DNA from: Balneolaceae bacterium UBA1514
Lineage (GTDB): Bacteria > Bacteroidota > Rhodothermia > Balneolales > Balneolaceae
Reading direction: 5' to 3'
DNA: 6,406 nucleotides
Assembly: GCA_002323515.1 (NCBI GenBank)
Contig: DCQQ01000001.1
Coordinates: forward strand, 1-6,406
A program made the position numbers and the translations under genes. Of this stretch, positions 1 through 5,653 are shown in pieces; within the stretch, counting starts at the first letter, position 1, and every line of letters begins with the position of its first letter. The notes under the pieces were generated by a model that was not told where the DNA came from, ran no database searches, and saw only the letters and a program-made list of their open reading frames with translations.

Positions 1-27
1 CGCTTTCAGCCACTCAGCCACCTCTCC
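1..27 (-). tRNA. tRNA-Ser, 5' part only (cut by window edge)
   Basis: The reverse complement of this stretch reads as the 5' end of a bacterial serine tRNA. It has a 7-nt acceptor strand GGAGAGG, then TG at positions 8-9, then a D-arm with a short GCT/AGC stem around the loop GAGTGGCTGAA. The three-pair D stem and GAGxGGCTGAA loop are typical of tRNA-Ser and unlike tRNA-Leu, the other long-variable-arm class. The anticodon, variable arm and 3' end lie outside the window, so the isoacceptor cannot be named. It lies 85 nt downstream of hpt on the same strand. I see no clear promoter of its own, so it may be read from upstream. Confidence 0.85.
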
Positions 28-112
28 AATCAAACGCTATTCTGTACGTGAATAACAATTTAAGGATTTTAAATATACGGCCCTTAACAGCAGTACGCAA
101 TGTGTGATTGGC

Positions 113-667
113 TTATTTTTTATTTTCTACTATATAAATTTGCCCCAAATTTCTTCCATGTTGTGCATAATCCAGTCCATAACCTAACACGAAAGCATTT
201 GGAATTTCAAAACCAACATATGCTAAATCCACCGGATGAACGGTAGCCTCCTTTTTGTGCAGTAGTGTAACCACTGATAATGAGGCTGGATTGTGGGTTC
301 GCATTTCGTCAAGCATATAGTTCATAGAAAGTCCGGTATCGACAATATCTTCCACTAATATGATATGGCGTCCCTCTAAACGTGCGTCGACTTTTTTAAG
401 TGTGGTAACATTTCCTGAGGATACTTTTTTGTCCCCATAGCTACTTAGTTTAACGAAATCTACTTCACAAGGTATTTCCACATGCCGCATAAGATCTGCT
501 AAAAAAATAAATGACCCATTCAATACACCTATAAAGATTGGATTCAAATTTGCAAAATCTTTATCAAGTTGTTTACCCATAAATGAAATTCGGGTGCTAA
601 TTTGTTCTTGGGTTATAAAAGGAGCGAAACGTTCTCCTTGCACTTCTATACTGTCAGGGGTAAACAT
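113..667 (-). CDS. hpt: Hypoxanthine (guanine) phosphoribosyltransferase
   Basis: This cytosolic purine-salvage enzyme joins hypoxanthine or guanine to the ribose-5-phosphate of PRPP, giving IMP or GMP and pyrophosphate. The 184-residue protein has the usual family length and all the expected motifs. GVLNGSF (47-53) is the pyrophosphate-binding loop with its non-proline peptide. KLSSYG (73-78) belongs to the flexible active-site loop. VEDIVDTG (105-112) is the PRPP-binding signature with the acidic pair. LLHKK (135-139) supplies the base-contacting lysine region, and VLGYGLDY (160-167) followed by R172 forms the C-terminal purine and metal site. It starts at ATG 667, 12 nt after the tilS stop, with no good Shine-Dalgarno sequence, so it is probably the last gene of the CBM48-birA-tilS-hpt operon. 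The family assignment is secure; preference between hypoxanthine and guanine cannot be read from the sequence. Confidence 0.96.
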   Translation of the reverse strand: MFTPDSIEVQGERFAPFITQEQISTRISFMGKQLDKDFANLNPIFIGVLNGSFIFLADLMRHVEIPCEVDFVKLSSYGDKKVSSGNVTTLKKVDARLEGRHIILVEDIVDTGLSMNYMLDEMRTHNPASLSVVTLLHKKEATVHPVDLAYVGFEIPNAFVLGYGLDYAQHGRNLGQIYIVENKK

Positions 668-679
668 AATTCTATATTT

Positions 680-2110
680 TCAATTAATAGAGGATTTCAA
701 TCCAATTTGCAAGACTAATGTAGTCGCTTGGGTACACTTTTGCTGATCGGATGGAATACCGTAATGGGATATGTCCTTAGATTTATTTGTGGGGAATAGT
801 ACAGCAATTATTGAATTATTGCCATCTTCGAGAATTTTATAATCCGGTTTTTCTGCTAAGGGGATCTTATTATTGATCAAATAATCTGACATTTTTGTCG
901 TTCCTTTCATACCGAGTGGGGTAAATCGATCCCCTTCTTTCCAATCTCTAATTCGTAATGGCCAAGATACAGTGTGTGCATCCAAATACAACTCTGGCCC
1001 GTTTTTGGCTAATTCAAGAAGGTTCATACCCTTTAGTACTTGAAAAGTATAGGGTTCCTTTTGCAGTAATTCATTACTCCCAGGTTGCTCAATTAGCTCA
1101 GTAGCATGAGTGGAAGTCTGGTCTGGCATGGCTAGTAAGCACGTACGCTGCCTATATACCCTCAAATGTTCATTAACGGACACTTTCTTTCCTGGCTCTG
1201 CCTTAATAAGCCCTCGCAAGTGATTCAACTGACCACGACTAAGACGTTCTTCCTTTCGAAATAATGGATGCTTTTCCACGAATATCTTTAACCGGTCTAG
1301 CTGCACACTTTCTGAAAAAGGCTCCAATTCAGTGAGATCAACTTTATGCTGGTTAGAATCTACATGAAACCGAATACATCTAGCTGCCCATTGATCCTGA
1401 TAACTCCTTAACAAGCGACCATATTCACCCAAATCTAGTAGGTGTTCATCCCAACCTGGAAATCGTTGATTTAGCATAGGCACCCATTCGTTGCGTAGCC
1501 AGTTACGATTGTACGTCGACTTGGCATTCGTGGAATCCTCGCGATAAGGTACCGAACTGATTCCTGCATAATCAATTAGCTCGGTTTTAGAGTGCTTTAG
1601 CCAAGGTCGAAAAAGTGCTTGTTCCTCTTCCCACACCTTCATTCCATCCCAATGAACAGGCGAAGAACCGCGAAATAATTTCTGGAAAACTGTTTCTAAA
1701 ACATCTTCACGATGATGGGCTAAAACAATAGCTTCGGCGGCCTCTTCTCTTCGTAATTCACTAAAAATTTGATATCGTATTTCTCTTGCCCAAGCCTGGA
1801 GGTTACCAAATGAAGAATCATAATGTAGCCTAAATGAAGCCACTTCAAAGGCATAAAATTGAGCTAGATGCTCCACTAATTCCTGATCTTGATCACTATC
1901 AACCCCTCTTAACCCGTAATTTATATGGATTACAAAAAGTTGTTGCTTTAGTTCATGCAATGCGGTTAAAAGGGCCATTGAATCCACGCCACCACTCACA
2001 CCTATGATCAGCTTTTTACCCCATAATTCATGACTCCTCAAAGATTCTTCCAGTGTTTCAAGCAATGTAGAATTTCCTAAACTAGACGGGGTGTATTCGG
2101 ATTTGTTCAT
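680..2110 (-). CDS. tilS: tRNA(Ile)-lysidine synthase
   Basis: TilS uses ATP and lysine to convert C34 of the CAU-anticodon isoleucine tRNA to lysidine, so the tRNA reads AUA and is charged with Ile rather than Met; it is normally essential. The 476-residue protein has the N-terminal PP-loop ATPase domain with SGGVDS (39-44), NYGLRG (64-69) and AHHREDVLET (131-140), then REDSTN (190-195) and the RNRxxLR-like segment NRNWLRNEW (201-209). A less conserved middle domain follows. The C-terminal domain carries RDWKEGDRFTPLG (388-400) and the segment KMSDYLINNKIP (406-417), as in full-length two-domain TilS. Two motifs depart from the common form: REDVLET where DDQxET is usual, and FRGSSPVHWDGM (146-157) in the normally glycine-rich part. 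ATG 2110 lies inside the end of birA (29-nt overlap). It is the only reasonable start, since the next Met is inside the PP-loop. hpt follows after 12 nt. Confidence 0.95.
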   Translation of the reverse strand: MNKSEYTPSSLGNSTLLETLEESLRSHELWGKKLIIGVSGGVDSMALLTALHELKQQLFVIHINYGLRGVDSDQDQELVEHLAQFYAFEVASFRLHYDSSFGNLQAWAREIRYQIFSELRREEAAEAIVLAHHREDVLETVFQKLFRGSSPVHWDGMKVWEEEQALFRPWLKHSKTELIDYAGISSVPYREDSTNAKSTYNRNWLRNEWVPMLNQRFPGWDEHLLDLGEYGRLLRSYQDQWAARCIRFHVDSNQHKVDLTELEPFSESVQLDRLKIFVEKHPLFRKEERLSRGQLNHLRGLIKAEPGKKVSVNEHLRVYRQRTCLLAMPDQTSTHATELIEQPGSNELLQKEPYTFQVLKGMNLLELAKNGPELYLDAHTVSWPLRIRDWKEGDRFTPLGMKGTTKMSDYLINNKIPLAEKPDYKILEDGNNSIIAVLFPTNKSKDISHYGIPSDQQKCTQATTLVLQIGLKSSIN

Positions 2111-2876
2111 ATGTAAAAGTATCGACTTCCCTCTCCTTATTCAATACACGCAAATGTCCCAGGATATCTACCCCATGACAAGTAAATATTCCTGGTACTT
2201 GAGAACCATCCACAACAATACGAACTGAAGTATTATACCACAGTAAATGGGTATTCAAAACCTGTACTAATTCCATAGGTTGGGTTTCCCACAAAGAATA
2301 GTAGTGCTCAAAAAAATTCAAATAACGGGCCAGTAACTCTTCGCGTATCCAAGTCTCAGGAAATAATAATCGCAGTGAACTAGCTTTAGACTTTAGATTC
2401 GGAGGGAAATGGTCTTGATCAATATTCCATCCAGTTCCGATCACACTACCTTTTAGAAATCCGCCGTGAAAAATATTTTCGGCTAAAATTCCTGCAATTT
2501 TATGTTCACCGATATATACATCGTTTGGCCACTTAATCTTCAACTGGTTCATTAACGGATGAGCCAAGTTATAAGACCGAATGCTCTCAATAATAGAATG
2601 GGCCGAAATTAGCGATAGTAAAAAAAGCCCCTCCGTTCTAAGGGGTTTTGTATAAATGGAGAAATAAAGGTTCTTGTGAGCATCCCCAAACCAACTTTTA
2701 CCTGACTGTCCACGTCCTTTCAATTGGTAATTCGCAAGTATTAAACTTCCATGCACTAAATCACGTGGGGGGTTTTTGGCATAGTTGTTTGTAGAATCAG
2801 TCTGCTCTAAGAGTAAACGATCTCTGCCCACCCATTTAGTTGTTAGGTGCCTCTCAAATATCTCTATATCTATCAC
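2082..2876 (-). CDS. birA: Biotin-[acetyl-CoA carboxylase] ligase, monofunctional
   Basis: This enzyme activates biotin with ATP to biotinyl-5'-AMP and transfers it to the lysine of biotin carboxyl carrier protein or other biotin-dependent carboxylases. The 264-residue protein is a class I ligase: the catalytic domain begins almost at once, with no N-terminal winged-helix repressor domain, so it should not bind DNA as E. coli BirA does. Visible motifs are DSTN (27-30), the biotinyl-AMP loop GRGQSGKSW (54-62), KWPNDV (115-120), KIAGILAE (126-133) and GTGWNI (147-152). A short C-terminal SH3-like cap (about 215-260) ends the protein. The start is GTG 2876. It is fixed by context: the upstream gene's TAA lies in the same frame only two codons before it, and no internal Met precedes the catalytic motifs. 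The 3' end overlaps tilS by 29 nt, implying translational coupling. Confidence 0.94.
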   Translation of the reverse strand: MIDIEIFERHLTTKWVGRDRLLLEQTDSTNNYAKNPPRDLVHGSLILANYQLKGRGQSGKSWFGDAHKNLYFSIYTKPLRTEGLFLLSLISAHSIIESIRSYNLAHPLMNQLKIKWPNDVYIGEHKIAGILAENIFHGGFLKGSVIGTGWNIDQDHFPPNLKSKASSLRLLFPETWIREELLARYLNFFEHYYSLWETQPMELVQVLNTHLLWYNTSVRIVVDGSQVPGIFTCHGVDILGHLRVLNKEREVDTFTYEQIRIHPV

Positions 2877-2882
2877 ACAATA

Positions 2883-3182
2883 TTAATTACCTATGATTAT
2901 AACAGAATCCTCTGTCCCAAATTGATTCGGAATATACTCATCTGCTGCGTAATCATTTTCCCATAGTTCATTATCAATTAGATATTTGAATCTATAGCTT
3001 TGTTCAGGCTTTAATCTAAGCTCGATTTGATACGTGTCCTTCTTTTTTTCAAGTAAATGGTCAGCTGGATTCCAATCGTTGAAATCGCCAACAATGGCTA
3101 CTTGTTCTTTTGCAACATTAGCTGGCATGGTAAAAGTGACCTTACATACTGTTCGCTTTGGTGTAAATTTTTTTGATAGCAT
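2883..3182 (-). CDS. Stand-alone CBM48 / isoamylase early-set (AMPK-beta-like glycogen-binding) protein
   Basis: The 99-residue protein consists almost entirely of one family 48 carbohydrate-binding module, the immunoglobulin-like beta-sandwich found in AMPK beta subunits and at the N-terminus of glycogen branching and debranching enzymes. There is no catalytic domain, signal peptide or membrane segment, so it should be cytosolic. VAIVGDFNDWNP (28-39) matches the family hallmark; W37, K66 in RFKY, W74 in NELW and T90 in QFGTED line up by eye with the glycogen-contacting W100, K126, W133 and T148 of mammalian AMPK-beta. Two other contacts differ (Leu146 to F88, Asn150 to D92). Small proteins of this kind are common in Bacteroidota-type genomes, but I know of no assigned role. 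Alpha-glucan binding is therefore inferred from the fold, and the partner is unknown. It is the first gene of the operon with birA, tilS and hpt; birA begins 6 nt after its stop. Confidence 0.88.
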   Translation of the reverse strand: MLSKKFTPKRTVCKVTFTMPANVAKEQVAIVGDFNDWNPADHLLEKKKDTYQIELRLKPEQSYRFKYLIDNELWENDYAADEYIPNQFGTEDSVIIIGN

Positions 3183-3234
3183 AATAGTCTAAATGATGTT
3201 TGAGAGTTTGTCGCTCAATAAATCTGAACACCTA

Positions 3235-3263
3235 ATTATAAACATATTATTTAATCGATTAAA
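3235..3263 (-). promoter_or_regulatory. Candidate sigma-70-type promoter of the CBM48-birA-tilS-hpt operon
   Basis: On the minus strand a perfect -10 hexamer TATAAT (3240 to 3235) is preceded at 17 nt by TTTAAT (3263 to 3258), a poor match to TTGACA. Transcription would start near 3228 and give a leader of about 45 nt before ATG 3182. The surroundings are very AT-rich, so a TATAAT could occur by chance, and no Bacteroidota-type TTTG / TAnnTTTG pair is visible. Its position at the head of a four-gene cluster supports it. Confidence 0.4.
3250..3263. promoter_or_regulatory. Perfect 14-bp palindrome, possible operator
   Basis: TTTAATCGATTAAA is identical to its own reverse complement over all 14 bases. 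It covers the candidate -35 element and part of the spacer, where a bound repressor would block the promoter. The core AATCGATT fits the AAnCGnTT pattern with central CG common to operators of LacI-family regulators; that link is inference, and no regulator gene is present in the window. Confidence 0.35.
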
Positions 3264-3341
3264 GTAATTTTTATTAATTAATTGTTACTAAAATCTTTTT
3301 TGCATAATCTATTAAGGATATATAGATAAAAATTTTAAACT

Positions 3342-3376
3342 ATTTCTTTTTGGAACCGATTTCAACTTTAAGAAAT
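3342..3376 (-). terminator. Weak candidate terminator of ptsH-ptsI
   Basis: In the minus-strand transcript, about 37 nt after the ptsI stop, a 7-bp stem ATTTCTT/AAGAAAT encloses a second imperfect inner stem (TTGAAA/TTCCAA around TCGG). It is followed after a few bases by the T-rich run TTTAAAATTTTTATC. The stem is AT-rich and the T-run is displaced, so this is not a strong intrinsic terminator. A separate 8-bp stem (3386-3393 with 3412-3419) includes the ptsI stop codon but lacks a T-tract. Termination here may be leaky or factor-dependent. Confidence 0.25.
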
Positions 3377-3412
3377 GGTGAATTCAAGCTAAAACACATA
3401 TTAAAATACCGT

Positions 3413-5170
3413 TTAGCTTCGATGGAAAATGGTTGAAAATAGCTGATGTACCTGTTCACGGTCTTGAACCTTAACTATTTTTGAAGCAAACAACTCAAAC
3501 TCGGATAGCATATAGGTATGAATCCATTTTTTGACCGATAAAATGGCCGAGGGCTTCATACTTAAATTACGGATACCCAATCCAATTAGCCCACTCGCAC
3601 CTAGAAGAGTACTAGCCAATTCGCCGCAAACACTTACTTCAATATCCTCATTTTGGGCAGCTAACTGAATTTGTTGAACCAATTTCCAAATGGCTGGGTG
3701 ATCATGCTCAAAAAGCCGACCAACCTGATCATTTGTTCGATCCACCGCCAAGGTATACTGAGTAAGATCGTTAGTTCCAATACTAAAAAAATCGACTTCT
3801 TTGGCAAATTTATCAGCCATTACAGCTACGGCAGGTACCTCAACCATAATCCCAAGGGGGACATCCTGCACCTGAGTAAATCCTTCTTTTATCAATTCAC
3901 TTTTAACTATACTCAGCTCTTCCTTCAACAGATGTACCTCTTGAATGTTAGTCACCATAGGGACTAGAATACGTATTCGATCTGGGTAATCTTGAGTGCA
4001 CTTTAGAATAGAACGTAGCTGTGAATGCAACATCTCTTTTTCGTCGAGTAGCATCCGAATACCACGCCATCCTAAAAATGGATTTGACTCTTCGGTGGTG
4101 AAGCCGTGTAACTTATCGCCTCCAACATCGAACAGACGTATAACAACCGGCCCTGTACTATCATCTAGTAAACGTCTGTAGTACATATCCTGCTCTTTTT
4201 CACTTTTATGGGTTAGCCCGCCATATAACAATCCCTCTGTTCGAACTAAACCTATTCCCTCGGCCCGGTAACTAGAGGCCATAGGTAACTCTTGTATAAA
4301 TTCTATGTTAGCGTGAACCTGCACTCGCTCACCATCTTTAGTAATGGCAGGTAGACGACTTGGCTTAATTTTTTTCTTAGCCACCTGGGCATCAGAAATT
4401 TTGGTTTTATACTCCCGGATGGTTTCAGGGCTTGGATTGACTAGTAGTACCCCTTCTTCACCATCAATGATCCCTATCCTTCCTGAAGATATATCTTGAA
4501 TTTGGGTTCCAATTTGGACCAAGCAAGGGATATTCAAGGACTGCGCAACAATTGCAGCATGCGCTGTCAATCCGCCTTTTTCCAACACTATTCCCATCAC
4601 TTTAGACTCTGAGAGTTGTACCACCTCGGTGGGAGACAAATCTCGTGCAACCACAATGCATCCTCTAATCTGAGGTGTAGAGTCAATTGATACCGGTAGT
4701 TCTAGGTTAGTATCAGCTTGTTCATCTGACTTGGAACGCTCCGAATATGCAGCGGCTAACTTAACCAAGCGATCTTTTATCGTAATTAAATCAATGATGC
4801 GTTGACGAAATAAATTAGAGGCACTATCGCGAAGTCGACCTATATAAAGCTCGTAAACTTGATCAATCGCATAGGATGCTGAAACTACGTTTGTCCGGAT
4901 TGAATTAATTATTTCACCCTTTATCTGCTCATCTTGTAAAATTAAGCTTTGTGATTTAATTATTTCGGAAGCCGTTCCTCTTAACTTGATGAGTAATTGC
5001 TCAAGTTCATGCTCATATACCTCTAATGCACGCCGATAATACCGTATCTCTTGTTGAACTTCGCCTAAAGATACCTGCTTAGACGAAGTCTCATAGCTCG
5101 ATTGTTCTCGAATAAATAGGGGACCAACAGCCGAACCGTCCGAGGCTGTTAGACCTTCAAGTTTATTCAT
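3413..5170 (-). CDS. ptsI: Phosphoenolpyruvate-protein phosphotransferase (PTS Enzyme I)
   Basis: Enzyme I takes phosphate from PEP onto an active-site histidine and passes it to His15 of HPr, the first step of the phosphotransferase system; it is a soluble dimer. The 585 residues are slightly longer than the usual 570-575. The N-terminal region (about 1-140) holds the EI-specific helical HPr-binding domain. The phosphohistidine domain follows, with GGLTAHAAI (199-207) and His204 as the phospho-acceptor. The C-terminal PEP-binding TIM barrel shows GIGLVRTE (305-312), RLFDVGGDK (345-353), NPFLGWRGIR (363-372), GIMVEVPA (440-447), DFFSIGTNDLTQYT (460-473) and the catalytic-cysteine segment VSVCGELA (512-519, C515). 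All catalytic residues I can place are present. GGLTAH differs from the usual GGRTSH, and TEGLLY from TEFLY/F. ATG 5170 overlaps the ptsH end by 8 nt, with AAGG just before the start, indicating coupled translation. It is distinguished from PEP synthase by its length and N-terminal domain. Confidence 0.96.
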   Translation of the reverse strand: MNKLEGLTASDGSAVGPLFIREQSSYETSSKQVSLGEVQQEIRYYRRALEVYEHELEQLLIKLRGTASEIIKSQSLILQDEQIKGEIINSIRTNVVSASYAIDQVYELYIGRLRDSASNLFRQRIIDLITIKDRLVKLAAAYSERSKSDEQADTNLELPVSIDSTPQIRGCIVVARDLSPTEVVQLSESKVMGIVLEKGGLTAHAAIVAQSLNIPCLVQIGTQIQDISSGRIGIIDGEEGVLLVNPSPETIREYKTKISDAQVAKKKIKPSRLPAITKDGERVQVHANIEFIQELPMASSYRAEGIGLVRTEGLLYGGLTHKSEKEQDMYYRRLLDDSTGPVVIRLFDVGGDKLHGFTTEESNPFLGWRGIRMLLDEKEMLHSQLRSILKCTQDYPDRIRILVPMVTNIQEVHLLKEELSIVKSELIKEGFTQVQDVPLGIMVEVPAVAVMADKFAKEVDFFSIGTNDLTQYTLAVDRTNDQVGRLFEHDHPAIWKLVQQIQLAAQNEDIEVSVCGELASTLLGASGLIGLGIRNLSMKPSAILSVKKWIHTYMLSEFELFASKIVKVQDREQVHQLFSTIFHRS

Positions 5171-5435
5171 CCTTCATTCCAAATTTTTGATCAATTAATT
5201 CTTCCAACGCCTCCAAACAGGCTTTTTCATCGGGTCCATCTATCTCTAATTCCATTTCGGCGCCTTGCTCAGCAGCAAGTGTCATCACCCCTAAAATACT
5301 TTTACCATTTACCCTATAACCATACATATGTATAAAAAAGTCCGATTTAAATGAACTGCTTAGTTTAACCAGCGCAGCTGATGGGCGCGCATGTAGCCCA
5401 GATGAGTTTTTGATCGTTACCTTTTTTCTAATCAT
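5163..5435 (-). CDS. ptsH: Phosphocarrier protein HPr
   Basis: HPr is the small soluble carrier that receives phosphate from Enzyme I on a histidine and delivers it to EII components or regulatory targets. The 90-residue protein matches the family length. It has the active-site motif SSGLHARPSA with His15 and Arg17, and the regulatory-site segment NGKSILGVMTLAA with Ser46. Ser46 and its GKSILGVM context are the target of HPr kinase/phosphorylase in many bacteria, so ATP-dependent control is plausible; the hprK gene is not in this window. It is the first gene of the ptsH-ptsI operon and overlaps ptsI by 8 nt. The ATG at 5435 follows an A/T-rich leader without a clear Shine-Dalgarno sequence. 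No EII sugar-transport gene is adjacent. Confidence 0.96.
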   Translation of the reverse strand: MIRKKVTIKNSSGLHARPSAALVKLSSSFKSDFFIHMYGYRVNGKSILGVMTLAAEQGAEMELEIDGPDEKACLEALEELIDQKFGMKDE

Positions 5436-5644
5436 AGTAATTATTTAATGTTCCTATATCGGAATATAGCATTCTAGCGTAAATAAACTACTCGAAAGTA
5501 TGGGGCTCAATAATTTAGCTCTATCATCCTTGACTCAAATCAACTACGGGCAGGTTTGGATTTCTCAGTAAATCACCGTTACCCTTTTGGCTATTCTTTT
5601 GTACCTTACTCCCTGTTTATATGCATTCTAACCCAAAAAAATGA
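5436..5644. promoter_or_regulatory. Divergent intergenic region between ptsH and gatC
   Basis: These 209 nt separate two operons transcribed away from each other and must contain both promoters. For ptsH, the best minus-strand candidate is TTGAGC (5510 to 5505), a 17-nt spacer, then TTTATT (5487 to 5482), each matching four of six consensus bases. It would give a leader of about 40 nt. Alternatives are TAGAAT (5476 to 5471) or TATATT (5468 to 5463) without good -35 partners. For gatC, TATATG at 5618-5623 could act as a weak -10, but no -35 stands out. A short palindrome TTGACTCAA lies at 5530-5538. Individual elements are tentative; the presence of promoters is inferred from the gene layout. 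Confidence 0.5.
5454..5469 (-). repeat. Small hairpin in the ptsH leader
   Basis: The minus-strand sequence CTATATTCCGATATAG forms a perfect 6-bp stem (CTATAT/ATATAG) around the tetraloop TCCG, which as RNA fits the stable UNCG class, although the closing pair is U-A rather than the preferred C-G. It lies 18 nt upstream of the ptsH start and just inside the proposed leader. It could shape mRNA stability or translation, serve as a protein-binding inverted repeat, or be chance in AT-rich DNA. Confidence 0.35.
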
Positions 5645-5653
5645 GTGAGCATC

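Larger units (their letters stand above)
3183..3412. other. Intergenic region between ptsI and the CBM48-birA-tilS-hpt operon
   Basis: This 230-nt stretch is much more AT-rich than the flanking genes and holds no credible gene. It lies downstream of ptsI and upstream of the CBM48 gene, both on the minus strand, so it must contain the end of one transcript and probably the promoter of the next. It includes a candidate promoter (3235-3263), a perfect palindrome (3250-3263) and a weak candidate terminator (3342-3376), described separately. The only short reading frames are 18 to 24 codons long and have no recognisable product. Confidence 0.7.

Noticed and set aside
60..87. TTAAGG/CCTTAA inverted repeat between hpt and tRNA-Ser as a terminator
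   Set aside because: The stem is only 6 bp with two G-C pairs, the loop is 16 nt, and the following sequence is only weakly T-rich.
26..111. CCAATCA/TGATTGG inverted repeat flanking the hpt-tRNA gap, considered as an attachment or element end
   Set aside because: It is only 7 bp, spaced by about 72 nt and overlaps the tRNA end by two bases. There is no integrase or duplicated tRNA fragment in the window.
2119..2150. AAGGAGAGGG on the minus strand as a strong ribosome-binding site for tilS
   Set aside because: It lies more than 20 nt before the tilS ATG, too far for a Shine-Dalgarno interaction, and is part of the birA coding sequence.
3189..3245. 18-codon minus-strand frame just upstream of the CBM48 start, a possible leader peptide
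   Set aside because: The candidate TATAAT lies inside it, so it would not be in the transcript. There is no codon bias or attenuator structure to suggest a regulatory leader.
3193..3267. 24-codon plus-strand frame starting ATGATG in the gap upstream of the CBM48 gene
   Set aside because: It is very short, has no ribosome-binding site, and runs antisense through the candidate promoter. AT-rich DNA readily yields such frames.
3671..3967. 98-codon open frame on the plus strand inside ptsI
   Set aside because: It is antisense to the strongly conserved PEP-binding domain of Enzyme I, and its translation shows no recognisable domain.
3996..4181. 61-codon open frame on the plus strand inside ptsI
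   Set aside because: It is antisense to conserved EI coding sequence with no family signature, so it is a frame shadow.
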